A stretch of 64,000 nt of DNA from Ochrobactrum sp. CGA5 (GTDB taxonomy: Bacteria > Pseudomonadota > Alphaproteobacteria > Rhizobiales > Rhizobiaceae): the NCBI RefSeq assembly GCF_006345815.1, contig NZ_VCIG01000002.1, positions 49,382 through 113,381 of the forward strand. Direction: 5' to 3'. The notes under the pieces were generated by a model. It ran no database searches and was not told where the DNA came from. It saw nothing but the letters and a program-made list of their open reading frames with translations. The translations under genes were made by a program, and so were the position numbers. Positions 35,456 through 44,885 of the stretch are shown one piece after another. Each line of letters starts with the position of its first letter. The first letter of the stretch is position 1.

Positions 35456-36244
35456 TCAGAAGCTTAGAACAAGACCAAGGATGGGCCCCTGTTGCACGGC
35501 GTCGAAAACAAAGCCCTCGTTGCTATAGTCGACGCCGAGTGCGCGATAGCCAGCCACGGACGAAATCCTGTCGCTAACACTATAGCCGAGGCCGGCCGCG
35601 AGATCCCAGTCGATATCCGCCTGTCCGGCACCGACGAGCCCCCAGGCGCTAAGATAGAAGTTGTCCGCCAGGAAATACCGCCCGCGAAAGCCTGCCATCG
35701 CGTCCACCCACGTGGCGCCATCGCTACCTGAAACCCCATCCAGAAGGCCGCCGGAAAAGGAGATTTCTGTACTTGTGTGCCAGACGCGAGCGCCACCCAC
35801 CAGATCGATATTGCTCCGTCCGTTCTGGATAAGGGCATATCCCGCACCAACAAGCCCGGCAAATGTCTCCGACGTGACTTCGACTTGTCCCGCGACAAGG
35901 CCCAGTGGCGTCGAAGCTCCGGATGACACCTTGGTGTACATGACATCGCCGAAAATACTGAACCGATCCAAACGCGCTTCGCCGATTGCCATGAACCCGA
36001 AGTCGAGATCTTTCAGAATGTCGCCGAAATCGGATTCTAGGTGAACCGCTGGCAGACCAAACTGACCAACATCGCCGGAGATGCCGGCGCCCCAGAAATA
36101 AGGGCTCGCTGCAAAGGTCCAGCTATCAATCTCGGACGGTTTGACCTCAGGGACGATGAATGGCTGCTGAAGGTCGGCAGCATTGACCGATGCTCCCGCG
36201 GCAACGCTGAATAGTAATACTGCCAACGCTAAACAAGGCTTCAT
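35456..36244 (-). CDS. Outer-membrane beta-barrel protein
   Basis: A 262-residue protein with a signal peptide (residues 1-22, LALAVLLFSVAAGASVNA) and alternating amphipathic strands, for example WTFAASPYFWGAGISGDVG, LVGAGYALIQNGR and FYLSAWGLVGAGQADIDW, ending in a C-terminal phenylalanine (LGLVLSF), the usual signature of barrel assembly. It lies 52 bases upstream of the DUF1254 pair in the same orientation and is probably co-transcribed. The ligand is unknown. Confidence 0.8.
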   Translation of the reverse strand: MKPCLALAVLLFSVAAGASVNAADLQQPFIVPEVKPSEIDSWTFAASPYFWGAGISGDVGQFGLPAVHLESDFGDILKDLDFGFMAIGEARLDRFSIFGDVMYTKVSSGASTPLGLVAGQVEVTSETFAGLVGAGYALIQNGRSNIDLVGGARVWHTSTEISFSGGLLDGVSGSDGATWVDAMAGFRGRYFLADNFYLSAWGLVGAGQADIDWDLAAGLGYSVSDRISSVAGYRALGVDYSNEGFVFDAVQQGPILGLVLSF

Positions 36245-36557
36245 TGGCTTCTCCCGGTGTCAGAAAATATCGCGCAAAGTAGAATGTGAGCAAGGTTCGC
36301 AGTCGCATTTGTGGCAGGCTCGCCGCATCGATTGCCGAGTGAAAGCCCAAAATCTCAAAGACTTAGCCCATGCAGAGCTCTGCTACTGGACCAGATTACA
36401 TATTCACAAACATCAGATTGTACGGATCCCGACAATCTAGCAATTTTTTGAGAATGTATCATCAGTCTGAATCTCAGGTAATTTAGTTTGCTAAAGAGAT
36501 GCAGGTGTGGGGCTGTCAGCTTTTTGCCCAATCGGCTTCTAAAGTGTGGAGAGAAAC

Positions 36558-37247
36558 ATGCCGGTTATGACGCGAAAGAAAGCGGAAGAAGTCATGAGCA
36601 GGGGGCCATGGCTTGCAAGTATGAGTGAGACATTTCGGACAGAACTGCTGCGAAACGCGCATCTACAAAAATTTCGCCCTAACGAAATCATCTACCGCCA
36701 CGGGGACCTGGGAGGAGGGATGTACGGACTTGTCGCCGGATCCCTTACCATAAATTCGGCACCTAGGGACGCAACACCCCGTCTGATCCACCTGGGGATG
36801 CCCGGCGCGTGGACGGGCGAAGGTCCCTTTTTATCCGGCCAACCACGACGAATTGAAATGAGGGCGCTTGGTGGCGCCTGGATGATGCATGTACCGCTCG
36901 AAGTTCTCGAAAAGATGGCAGCACGCGATCCCGGCGTCTTTCGCGCGGTTGGTATGAACACTGTAATTACTGTTGATGTCCTTCTTCGCATCGTACACGA
37001 TTTGCAAAAACGTGATGTTTTGCGCCGGATTGCTGCCGTGCTTCAACGGGCAGGCTGGTTGGGCGACATGCCTATTGGTTTGTCGCAAAGTGACCTCGGT
37101 GTCATGGCCAACGCCTCCCGGCAACAGGTCAACTCGGCAATGCAACGCTTTGTTGCATCCGGTTGGATTAACTACACCTATCGATCTATAGTTGTCGTTA
37201 ACCCACGGGCTTTGCAACGATTTTCCGAGAATGAAGAATCCGAATAG
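36558..37247 (+). CDS. Crp/Fnr-family transcriptional regulator
   Basis: A 229-residue regulator. The N-terminal cyclic-nucleotide-binding-like domain includes FRPNEIIYRHGDLGGGMYGL; the C-terminal helix-turn-helix is LSQSDLGVMANASRQQVNSA. No Fnr-type cysteine cluster is present, so it is not an iron-sulfur oxygen sensor. ATG 36558 has GGAGAG upstream. It is divergent from the outer-membrane/DUF1254 unit across 310 bases and may regulate it. Confidence 0.85.
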   Translation: MPVMTRKKAEEVMSRGPWLASMSETFRTELLRNAHLQKFRPNEIIYRHGDLGGGMYGLVAGSLTINSAPRDATPRLIHLGMPGAWTGEGPFLSGQPRRIEMRALGGAWMMHVPLEVLEKMAARDPGVFRAVGMNTVITVDVLLRIVHDLQKRDVLRRIAAVLQRAGWLGDMPIGLSQSDLGVMANASRQQVNSAMQRFVASGWINYTYRSIVVVNPRALQRFSENEESE

Positions 37248-37582
37248 AAACTATTAGGTAGGTTCCCGGTCTGTTTGCGTCTACGACAGTTTCCGGCCCC
37301 ATTCCAGTCGTTAGAATCCCGTAACTTGACTGGCAATCAATCAGCGTAGACCGCTTTTTTGGGGCTTGCTTTGCGGCTAACAGTCTTCTGTCGATGCACG
37401 TCCTGGCGCGCTTCGCGCCTGATAGCTGCTGCACTCGTCATCAGCTTCTTGATAGTCGCATCTTCAATTCCGTTGGGTAAATATGGAGATTATGTGGAGT
37501 TTGCGTGGGGACCCGCCGTTTGTGGGTTGACGCGGCCCCTGTCAATGTTTTCCCTAGCAGGAATCTTGTCAGGAACAACCCT

Positions 37583-38278
37583 ATGGACAACCCGTTAGTA
37601 CTTATTATCGAGGACGACCCCGAGATCGCCGAAATACTGGAAACCTACTTTATGCGGGAAGGCTTCCGTACGATTAGTGCTGGCGACGGACCAATGGGGC
37701 TTGCACATCACCTGCGCCTCAAGCCCGACCTGATCGTCTTGGATGTCAAGCTGCCTGGACAGGACGGCTATGAAGTGCTGGCTGCTATTCGCCGACGTGA
37801 CGATACACCGGTCATAATGGTGACTGCCCTTGCCGAAGACCTGGACAAATTACAAGCCTTACGAATTGGCGCAGACGACTACGTCGTCAAACCGTTTAAT
37901 CCCCTGGAGGTCGTTGCGCGTGCAAAGGCGGTACTGCGTCGCACCACCGGACGTAAGGGAAGACAGCCCTTGCGAGTCGGACCCCTCACTATCGATCCTG
38001 ACGCGTATACGGCGGCGGTTGAACAGGCCAGGGGCGAGATAATGCTCGAACTGACCCGCACGGAATTTCGGCTGCTTGCCTTTTTGGCAACTTCTCCCAA
38101 CCGCGTCTTTGAGCGCTCCGAACTGGTAGATGCCTGTCTTCCGGAAGGAGACGCCCTGGATCGAACGGTGGACAGCCATATCAGCAATCTGCGGCGCAAA
38201 TTGATAGCCGCCAACGCCGACAGTTTGCTTGTCGGGGTTCGAGGGGTAGGTTACCGTTTGGCGGTACGTCATGGCTAG
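37583..38278 (+). CDS. OmpR/PhoB-type response regulator (AdeR/BaeR-like)
   Basis: A 231-residue response regulator. The receiver domain has the acidic pocket IIEDDPEIAEIL, phospho-Asp in LIVLDVKLPGQDGYEVL, and Lys in ADDYVVKPFNP. The C-terminal winged helix contains LTRTEFRLLAFL and VDSHISNLRRKL then GVRGVGYRL. ATG 37583 is chosen from domain start; an upstream frame to 37505 has no support. Its last codons overlap the kinase start by 8 bases. It resembles regulators that control RND pumps, and an RND pair lies 5 kb downstream. Confidence 0.85.
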   Translation: MDNPLVLIIEDDPEIAEILETYFMREGFRTISAGDGPMGLAHHLRLKPDLIVLDVKLPGQDGYEVLAAIRRRDDTPVIMVTALAEDLDKLQALRIGADDYVVKPFNPLEVVARAKAVLRRTTGRKGRQPLRVGPLTIDPDAYTAAVEQARGEIMLELTRTEFRLLAFLATSPNRVFERSELVDACLPEGDALDRTVDSHISNLRRKLIAANADSLLVGVRGVGYRLAVRHG

Positions 38279-39320
38279 AAGCCTGAATGCACAGATCGTT
38301 CGCGTTATGAGCGCATTAACGGTCGCCGCATTTGCCCTGATGGTTCTTGGTACGATGGGATATTATACTTTCATCGACGGACTGTTTTATCCGGAGCCGG
38401 AAAGCGAAAGATGGACCCTCGGAGACTTTGTTGTACTGGGTTTAATCCTTGCAATCAGTCTGGCGGCAGCAGCGGTTGTCGCGTGGTACCTGGCGCAGAG
38501 CATTGTACGACCGTTGAAATCGGTCGCAGCCGCTGTTCATTCAATCGCTCGTGGTGACTTTTCAGCGCGCGCAGAGACGTTCGGGCCAGCATATCACGAA
38601 GCGGAGGGCCTGATTGCGGACTTTAACGCTATGGCTGCTCGCCTGGAAAGCGCGGAAGCCGAACTGAATTATTCAAACTCGGCTATAGCGCATGAACTGC
38701 GTACACCGCTAACTATTCTGCGGGGGCGACTTCAGGGACTTTCGGACGGTGCGTTCACCCCGAGTCCGGAATTATATGACCGCTTGATAGCTCATGTCGA
38801 TGACTTGTCCCGTGTTGTTGAAGACCTGCGGATACTCGGCCTATCGAATGCTGGCAAGCTCGAGCTCCAGCTGGATCAAATCGATCTCGGCCAAGAGGTC
38901 GAGTCCGTCATGGCTTCCGTGGAACAGGACCTTGCAAAAGCAGACATCGCCATTGATGCCAAACTCGAGGGCGTGCGCATCCGAGCGGATCGCGCACGGA
39001 TACGACAGGCGGTGTTTGCGCTTCTTGAGAACGTCCGACGCTACGCCCCAGGTTGCACTGTAACGATGCAGACTTGTTACACCGGGGATGGTGCGATAAT
39101 TCGATGCTCCGACAATGGACCTGGGCTGCCGGCTGGCACTGAACATCGCGCCTTCGAGCGCTTCTGGCGCGCGGAAGAGTCCCGCGGACGCACAAGTGGT
39201 GGTTCGGGATTGGGCCTGCCAGTGATTCAGGCCATCGCTCGTGCGCACGGCGGCGAGGCGATGATCGTCAGCAATGGTGGCATGGGACTTTCAATGGAGA
39301 TACGGTTGTCTTCCAGGTAG
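38271..39320 (+). CDS. Sensor histidine kinase (AdeS/BaeS-like)
   Basis: A 349-residue membrane kinase. Two N-terminal spans (VMSALTVAAFALMVLGTMGY and FVVLGLILAISLAAAAVVAW) bracket a short periplasmic loop of about 25 residues. A HAMP domain follows (RPLKSVAAAVHSIARGDFSA), then the H box (AIAHELRTPLTILRGRL), N box (LLENVRRYAP), G1 (CSDNGPGLP) and G2 (SGGSGLGLPVIQ). The short sensor loop suggests it senses membrane or periplasmic stress directly. Co-transcribed with the response regulator. Confidence 0.85.
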   Translation: MARSLNAQIVRVMSALTVAAFALMVLGTMGYYTFIDGLFYPEPESERWTLGDFVVLGLILAISLAAAAVVAWYLAQSIVRPLKSVAAAVHSIARGDFSARAETFGPAYHEAEGLIADFNAMAARLESAEAELNYSNSAIAHELRTPLTILRGRLQGLSDGAFTPSPELYDRLIAHVDDLSRVVEDLRILGLSNAGKLELQLDQIDLGQEVESVMASVEQDLAKADIAIDAKLEGVRIRADRARIRQAVFALLENVRRYAPGCTVTMQTCYTGDGAIIRCSDNGPGLPAGTEHRAFERFWRAEESRGRTSGGSGLGLPVIQAIARAHGGEAMIVSNGGMGLSMEIRLSSR

Positions 39321-39594
39321 GTACCCTCACTGCCGGATAATTGATCGTAGACGAGCGCGGGCTTCGTTCACCGCAAAACAAGCTCGTGTGCTGTGAGTTG
39401 GATTTGATAGCACTGACGATTATCCTCTTGCGCAACCTGCCTTTGCGTTCGAGCCCAAGGGGCGGCTAAACGTTCACGTTGAAGCCAATCTCAAACCTCC
39501 AGACGTAGAGTTCGTCGTATCAGACGAGTGTGACAGCGAAACAATCGGGCTCAAAGCATAACGATCACCAGGACAGTTCATGCCAGTGATTGGC
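39321..39594. other. Spacer between the kinase and the IS element, possible gene remnant
   Basis: About 270 bases. On the plus strand a frame near 39410-39561 reads DYPLAQPAFAFEPKGRLNVH then VEANLKPPDVEFVVSDECD and stops before the IS inverted repeat. It has no start or ribosome site and may be the end of a decayed gene. Confidence 0.35.
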
Positions 39595-39628
39595 CTGCTG
39601 CCGGTTTTTCCGACACCGAGTTAGGCTA

Positions 39629-40481
39629 ATCCCACCTTGTTTTCAAATTCCATCGGGCTGAGATAGCCCAGTGTCGAATGCCGACGCTTGGGATTGTAGA
39701 AGCGCTCGATGTAATCGAACACGCCCGCCTTTGCATTGTCTCTGGTTCTTTAGACCTTGCGAGCTATCCTTTCCGTTTTGAGTGACGAGAAGAAGCTTTC
39801 CATCGCGGCATTGTCCCAGACATCGCCGGATCGGCTCATAGAACAGGTGATGCCTTGGTCAGCCATGAGACGCTGGAACTGCTGGCTCGTGTATTGGCTA
39901 CCCTGGTCCGAATGGTGGAGAAGCGCATCCGGCTTGCCTATGCGCCAGATGGCCATGATTAGCGCATCTGTGACGAGCTGGGCCGTCATGTTTGCGTTCA
40001 TCGACCAGCCAACGACACGGCGCGAGAACAGGTCGATGACGGCAGCCACATAGAGCCAGCCCTCAGCCGTCCAAAGATAGGTAAAATCGGCTACCCACTT
40101 CTGGTTCGGTCTTGCTGCCGCGAACTGCCGATCCAGCACATTCGGCATGATGACTGGGCGCTCACCGTCGTCTTTCGGCAAGCCCCGCCTTCTCGGTCTT
40201 GCTCTCAATGCATTGTCGCGCATGAGACGCTCGACGCGATGGAGACCACAGGAGAAGCCCTCCGCGAGAAGCTCATGCCAGACACGCCGCGCGCCGTAGG
40301 TGCGGTCGCTGTCCTTAAAGCTGATCTTGATCTTGTCGAGCAGAGCCTCGTCATACCGGGCATGCTAGCTCGAAGACCGATGTAGCCAGGCATGAAAGCC
40401 GGAACGCGATACACCCAGCGCTTCGCAGAGCCATGCCACCGGCCAGATCGAACGGTGCTTTGCAATGAACGCGAACTTCAT
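39629..40481 (-). pseudogene. IS3-family transposase OrfB, interrupted by two stop codons
   Basis: Starts MKFAFIAKHRSIWPVAWLCE at 40481 and reads as a DDE transposase: WVADFTYLWTAEGWLYVAAV (first Asp), LHHSDQGSQYTS (second Asp) and GDVWDNAAMESFFSSLKTE (Glu). A TAG interrupts the frame after about 38 codons (before HARYDEALL), and a TAA occurs after TERIARKV, before the C-terminal DYIERFYNPKRRHSTLGYLS. Both positions are sense codons in intact relatives as far as I know the family. The element cannot move by itself. Confidence 0.8.
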
Positions 40482-40482
40482 A

Positions 40483-40767
40483 TCACATCCTTCGCAAAGT
40501 AGGCGGCGGCTGTTTTAAGATGTCGCGCTCCGCCTTCAGCTTGGCGACGTCTTTCCGAAGCCTCTCGATCTCAAGCTGCTCGGGCTTCATCTGCCCGGGA
40601 CTGGGAAACGCCTGCGCCGGGTCTGAACCGTATTCCCTGACCCACTTGCGCAGGACATTCTCATGAACATCGAGGTCGCGGGCGGCTTGCGCAACACTGA
40701 CCCCGCGTTCTCGCACCAACTTCACTGCCTCAAGCTTGTACTCGCGGCTGAATTTCCTTCGTTGCAT
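40483..40767 (-). CDS. IS3-family transposase OrfA (frame altered at the 3' end)
   Basis: A 94-residue OrfA with the helix-turn-helix (KLEAVKLVRERGVSVAQAAR then DLDVHENVLRKWV) and a leucine-zipper-like helix (EQLEIERLRKDVAKLKAERD). The last residues read KQPPPTLRRM, whereas a one-base shift would give AAAYFAKDVI, the common OrfA ending, so one base seems lost in the A run near 40517. It binds the terminal repeats. Confidence 0.75.
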   Translation of the reverse strand: MQRRKFSREYKLEAVKLVRERGVSVAQAARDLDVHENVLRKWVREYGSDPAQAFPSPGQMKPEQLEIERLRKDVAKLKAERDILKQPPPTLRRM

Positions 40768-40826
40768 TCATGCGCTCCAGTTTCATCGGAAACACCTTAA
40801 CTCGGTGTCCGCGAAACCGGCAGCAG

Positions 40827-41521
40827 TCCAGATCGCCTGACCGTCAGTTGTGCTGCCCCGCGTCGTCCACAAAATCTGCATGTAGCTTCCACGGAAACTT
40901 TTGTGATCATTTTTAACAAAGGAGGTCCCGTCAAATCTAGCGAGGCTACACAAGTTGACAAGACGATCGCTGAAAGCGCCCCTGACCGTTCCTGACCGGC
41001 TGGTATCACCCGTTTCCATGCGGTTGAAAACGGTTGTCTCAACGCTTGTTTATCTGGCTGTTTTGATCTCATTTCTCTTCGGGCCGTTAATGTTGCTGAC
41101 CCTAGCCAACAATCCTCACGACGCACCCGTGAGCGACATTCGACTGACCTGCCTGTTCAGTTCGTCAAATGCCGCCCTCCCGCGATGCGCGTATTGAGAT
41201 GAGGTTGTAGTCGTTTCAACGAATGGCGGAGCACGGCAATTCCAATCCGATGATCAACTTATGTACTCGATAGGTGGGTTCCAGTCCATGCAATGTGACG
41301 ACAATCTCAACCATTCCTCGACGGAACCGGTGCACTCGCTTCCGCAGTGGTAGCTACGGAACGACCTTCTGTTGTTGATCAAGCATCTGCGTGTCGCAGC
41401 TTCCATCTGATGCATTCGCGAGAAACAACCGTCATCGACCCGATGGTCGTCGACACAGTTTCCCAATGATTTCTGAAGCTTCGATAGGGTTATTCTTGCT
41501 GGTTAAAGGGATTCATTAGAC
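40827..41521. other. Region between the IS element and the deacetylase gene
   Basis: About 700 bases without a confident gene. A 59-codon frame at 41018-41197 (MRLKTVVSTLVYLAVLISFL then FGPLMLLTLANNP) encodes one hydrophobic segment but has no ribosome site. Nothing else is recognised. Confidence 0.35.
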
Positions 41522-42232
41522 GTGCAAGCTTCATCTCAAGTTACTATCTTGACCTATCATTCAATAGCGTCAATTCCGTCGTGTAGTCCCTATCGCGGCT
41601 TGTTCGTGTCTCCAAAAAACTTTCAACGGCAGATGAGCTGGCTTTCACGGTTGGGTTATATGGGGCTGTCTCTGCGCGAACTACAACCCTACATACTGGG
41701 CCAAAAAAGGGGAAAAGTATTCGGTATCACCTTTGATGATGGCTTTTGCAATGTGTTTGAAAACGCTCTTCCCGTCTTGAGGTCACTGGGATTCAGTTCC
41801 ACATGCTTTTTCGTCAGCGGACAGATAGGCGGCTCCAACAAGTGGGACGAAACCAAGGGAATCCGTTTCGAGCAATGCATGTCCGCCGAGCAAATTCGCG
41901 GCTGGGCGAACGCGGGCAATGAAATTGGAGCGCATACTGTTGATCATGTGAACCTGACTGATTTCGGTCTCGATGAGGCATTTGATCAGGTTTATCGCTC
42001 CAGAATGCACCTTGAAGAAATTTTAAAAGAGAGGGTTACATCCTTCAGCTACCCTTACGGAGGTGTTTCCGCCGAGGTCAGAAATGTTGTGGCCAGGGCC
42101 GGCTTTAAACGCGCGGTGACACTGGAAAAGGCGCAGGCAACTTCCCACAACGACCCGCTTCTTCTGCCCCGCAGAAACGTCCGCCATAGCGATGGCTGGA
42201 TTGCCGTATGCCGCAAGACGGTTTTTGGCTGA
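41522..42232 (+). CDS. Polysaccharide deacetylase (NodB-homology domain)
   Basis: A 236-residue enzyme of carbohydrate esterase family 4. The catalytic/metal motif TFDDG (GITFDDGFCNVFENALP) and the second motif H-x3-H (IGAHTVDHVNLTDF) are present, as is SYPYGGVSAEVR. It removes N-acetyl groups from a polysaccharide. The start is GTG 41522 with weak upstream purines. No signal peptide is seen, so it would act in the cytosol, unlike exported deacetylases. It is followed by a glycosyltransferase on the same strand. Confidence 0.8.
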   Translation: MQASSQVTILTYHSIASIPSCSPYRGLFVSPKNFQRQMSWLSRLGYMGLSLRELQPYILGQKRGKVFGITFDDGFCNVFENALPVLRSLGFSSTCFFVSGQIGGSNKWDETKGIRFEQCMSAEQIRGWANAGNEIGAHTVDHVNLTDFGLDEAFDQVYRSRMHLEEILKERVTSFSYPYGGVSAEVRNVVARAGFKRAVTLEKAQATSHNDPLLLPRRNVRHSDGWIAVCRKTVFG

Positions 42233-42255
42233 TTGCACGTACAAGAGTTAAAGCG

Positions 42256-43230
42256 ATGACTCCTACTATCCGGAAAATAGCAGTAGCCACTGTCACGCGT
42301 GGCCGCCCGTTGATGTTAAGCCGTCTGTTGGCTTCGTATGAGCGGATAAAAGTTCCTGAAGGCATTCAATTATGCTTTCTCATTGTCGAGAATAATGACG
42401 AAAAAACCTTGCTGCCCGTCATACGGAACTTTCGCAATCGAGTGCGCCATCAAGCCAGTTACATTCTTGAACCTGTTTTGGGAATTGCCGCTGCCCGCAA
42501 TCGCGCGATTGAGCAAGCGATAAGCGATGGATTCGATCTGCTGACCTTCGCAGATGACGATGAAGAAGTTGACAGCGATTGGCTGTGTGAACTGCTCAAA
42601 GAGCGGGACGCCGGGGACCTGGATATCGTTGGCTCTCCGGTACGTCTGGCGCCAGTCGATGATGAATGCTCACACTGGAATAAAACAGTATGGAAAGCCG
42701 TAAACGACATAAATCTGAGGGCTGAGCAGCGCTGTATAAAGAGGAAGGCCCAGGGGCGGGCGGGCAGCATCCGTCTGGCAACCGGCAGCTGGATGGGTAA
42801 ACTGGAGTTTTTCAAACGGACCGGCTTAAGATTCAATGAGGAACTGGCCCTGGGAGGGGGGGAAGACTGGCAAATGTACGACGTGGCGAAACGCCTGGGA
42901 GCGAGAACCGGTTGGACACCTTATGCTGTAGCATATGAAAGCTTACCCCGAACGAGACTGTGTTTGAGCTATTATTACAGAAGGAACCGCGACCATGCGC
43001 GGACAGTTTTTCGCGAGCGCTATAAAGAGGATCCCGTCGGTTCATTACTCCGACTGTCCGGATCGCTTGCAAGCCGCTTCTACAAATTTGTACTGGCTAC
43101 TCTGAGGTTTCCCTTCAGGCCAGGAAATTCAATGCTCGCGTGTACCTACTATATAGGGAGTTCAGTTGGTTTGATTCAGGGCATGGTCGGAAAAAAATCC
43201 GATCACTATGCATCCATAGACGGAAGCTAG
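42256..43230 (+). CDS. Glycosyltransferase family 2
   Basis: A 324-residue GT-A glycosyltransferase. The N-terminus has IAVATVTRGRPLMLSRLLAS; the nucleotide-sugar DXD-type motif is LLTFADDDEEVDSDWL; ALGGGEDWQMYDVAKRLG supplies the ED catalytic-base motif. ATG 42256 is preferred to 42208, which would overlap the deacetylase. With the deacetylase it forms a two-gene unit that modifies a surface polysaccharide or lipid-linked sugar; the acceptor is unknown. Confidence 0.8.
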   Translation: MTPTIRKIAVATVTRGRPLMLSRLLASYERIKVPEGIQLCFLIVENNDEKTLLPVIRNFRNRVRHQASYILEPVLGIAAARNRAIEQAISDGFDLLTFADDDEEVDSDWLCELLKERDAGDLDIVGSPVRLAPVDDECSHWNKTVWKAVNDINLRAEQRCIKRKAQGRAGSIRLATGSWMGKLEFFKRTGLRFNEELALGGGEDWQMYDVAKRLGARTGWTPYAVAYESLPRTRLCLSYYYRRNRDHARTVFRERYKEDPVGSLLRLSGSLASRFYKFVLATLRFPFRPGNSMLACTYYIGSSVGLIQGMVGKKSDHYASIDGS

Positions 43231-43716
43231 CTGTACTTTTGCGCACTACGACCATCTCATGGACCCGGACGACTGTGGTAAAGTAACAGAACAGGATATC
43301 TCATTGACTGAGATGGCGATTGCCGGCACGGTGGACGCGCAACCGACTGACGTCATCGTCGAGCACTCACCCAGCAAAGACTTACTTTGTGCATTGTTTG
43401 CATCATTTCAGTAGAACTCCCGCCAGAAGCTTCGTGCATCTTGGAAATCGGAACCGCCACATCCTTGTTGACACAAGAAAGGTCGCTTATCTGGAAAGCA
43501 AGGACGTTCGTTATCCAGTCAATATTCGGCTCGCTGCGGAGAACAGGGCTGGCAAAGTTTTGATTACCAAAAAGCTGGGTCAGCGAGAACAATTCATGGT
43601 CCTTTCAGCTCCATCCAATCTCCACAAATCCTGCACTGAGACCGAACCAAACTAGGACATTGGGTTCAACCCAATAAGCTCGCGCTTTGCCACGCATTAA
43701 ATGTCCGGAAAAATGA
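43231..43716. other. Intergenic region upstream of the RND operon, no gene supported
   Basis: About 485 bases. It should carry the promoter of the efflux genes. No clear direct-repeat operator of the AdeR type was found by eye, and the short frames here lack ribosome sites or recognisable products. Confidence 0.35.
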
Positions 43717-44871
43717 ATGCACCTTAAAGACGCAATGATCACCCTTCTGGCTGGGCTGGCCTTGATTGGCTGCAGTGATGATGGCTCGTCGGGAACGAAT
43801 GTTTCGCAAAGTGTTCCTCCTGCGCTGGTTGCCATCGTTTCAGTCAAGCCGGAAACCGTCACCATCATTGACGAACTGCCCGGCCGAGTAGCCGCCTATC
43901 GTACTGCGGAAATCAGGCCACAGGTTGGTGGCATCGTTGAAAAAAGACTTTTCCAGGAAGGCTCTGAAGTTCACTCCGGCCAAGAGCTGTATCAAATAAG
44001 TGCGGCGCCGTTCAAGGCCGAGGTGGACAGCGCCGCTGCGGTGCTTCAACGAGCCGATGCCGCACTTATTCGGTCACAGGCGAAATACGACAGAGCCAAA
44101 CAGCTCATCGAAACCAAGGCAATCAGTCGCGACAACTTCGAGGAAGCCGTCGCGAACCTGGCTCAGGCCAAGGCCAACGTTGCCGAGGCCCGCGCTTCGT
44201 TGCAACGGCGTAAGCTTGACCTCGAATTCGCGACTGTTCGTGCTCCGATCTCGGGACGTATCGGGCATTCCATGGTCAGCGAAGGCGCTCTGGTATCTGT
44301 GTCCAGCACTGGCGCCATGGGAATCATTCAGCAGATCGACAAGGTCTTTGTTGATCTGCGACAACCCGCTTCACAGCTTGACGTGATCCGCGAGGCGGCA
44401 GATTCGGGGCAGCTTCACGACCCTTCGAGTATTCCAGTTGAGATCCTTGGCGCAAGCGGCAAGCGTTATCCTGTCGCAGGCAAGGCGCTCTTTTCAGAAA
44501 TCAGTGTTGATCCCGGTACCGGCAACGTTACGGTACGCGTGGAAGTGAACAATCCGGATGATGTATTACTTCCGGGAATGTTTGTCCGCGCACGTCTGCC
44601 ACGCGGCGTACGAAGCGACGCGCTCCTTGTCCCGCAGCAAGCGATTATTCGCGATCCGCTCGGGCATCCGCAACTTCTTGTCTTGAGCAATGACAAGACA
44701 GCGGTGCGCAGGCCAATTGAGATCGGGGAAACTGTCGACGGACGCACCATTGTGACAACTGGTCTCCGGGCGGGCGACGTCGTCGTGGTGCAAGGCCAGG
44801 ATCGCGTACAGGAAGGTGTTCCGGTGCAAACAATTGATTTCGTCGCCCCACTGGTGCCAGGAAAGAACTGA
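43717..44871 (+). CDS. RND efflux periplasmic adaptor (membrane fusion lipoprotein, AcrA/AdeA-like)
   Basis: A 384-residue adaptor. Lipoprotein signal with lipobox LIGC (Cys19, LLAGLALIGCSDD). Domains: barrel-sandwich half VGGIVEKRLFQEGSEVHSGQ, alpha-helical hairpin around residues 95-160 (ALIRSQAKYDRAKQLIETKA), then the second lipoyl half FATVRAPISGRIGHSMVSEG and beta-barrel. It links the inner-membrane pump to an outer-membrane channel. It is immediately upstream of the RND transporter gene. Confidence 0.9.
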   Translation: MHLKDAMITLLAGLALIGCSDDGSSGTNVSQSVPPALVAIVSVKPETVTIIDELPGRVAAYRTAEIRPQVGGIVEKRLFQEGSEVHSGQELYQISAAPFKAEVDSAAAVLQRADAALIRSQAKYDRAKQLIETKAISRDNFEEAVANLAQAKANVAEARASLQRRKLDLEFATVRAPISGRIGHSMVSEGALVSVSSTGAMGIIQQIDKVFVDLRQPASQLDVIREAADSGQLHDPSSIPVEILGASGKRYPVAGKALFSEISVDPGTGNVTVRVEVNNPDDVLLPGMFVRARLPRGVRSDALLVPQQAIIRDPLGHPQLLVLSNDKTAVRRPIEIGETVDGRTIVTTGLRAGDVVVVQGQDRVQEGVPVQTIDFVAPLVPGKN

Positions 44872-44885
44872 GAGGGCTATCGATA

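Larger units (their letters stand above)
39595..40826. mobile_element. IS3-family insertion element, inactive
   Basis: About 1.23 kb bounded by imperfect inverted repeats: the left end (39595-39623) begins CTGCTGCCGGTTT and continues to GACACCGAGTTA; the right end (40798-40826), read on the other strand, begins CTGCTGCCGGTTT and reaches GGACACCGAGTTA. It contains orfA and a broken orfB on the minus strand. I found no obvious target duplication (flanks GGC and TCC). Terminal repeats plus OrfA/OrfB identify the IS3 family. Confidence 0.8.
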
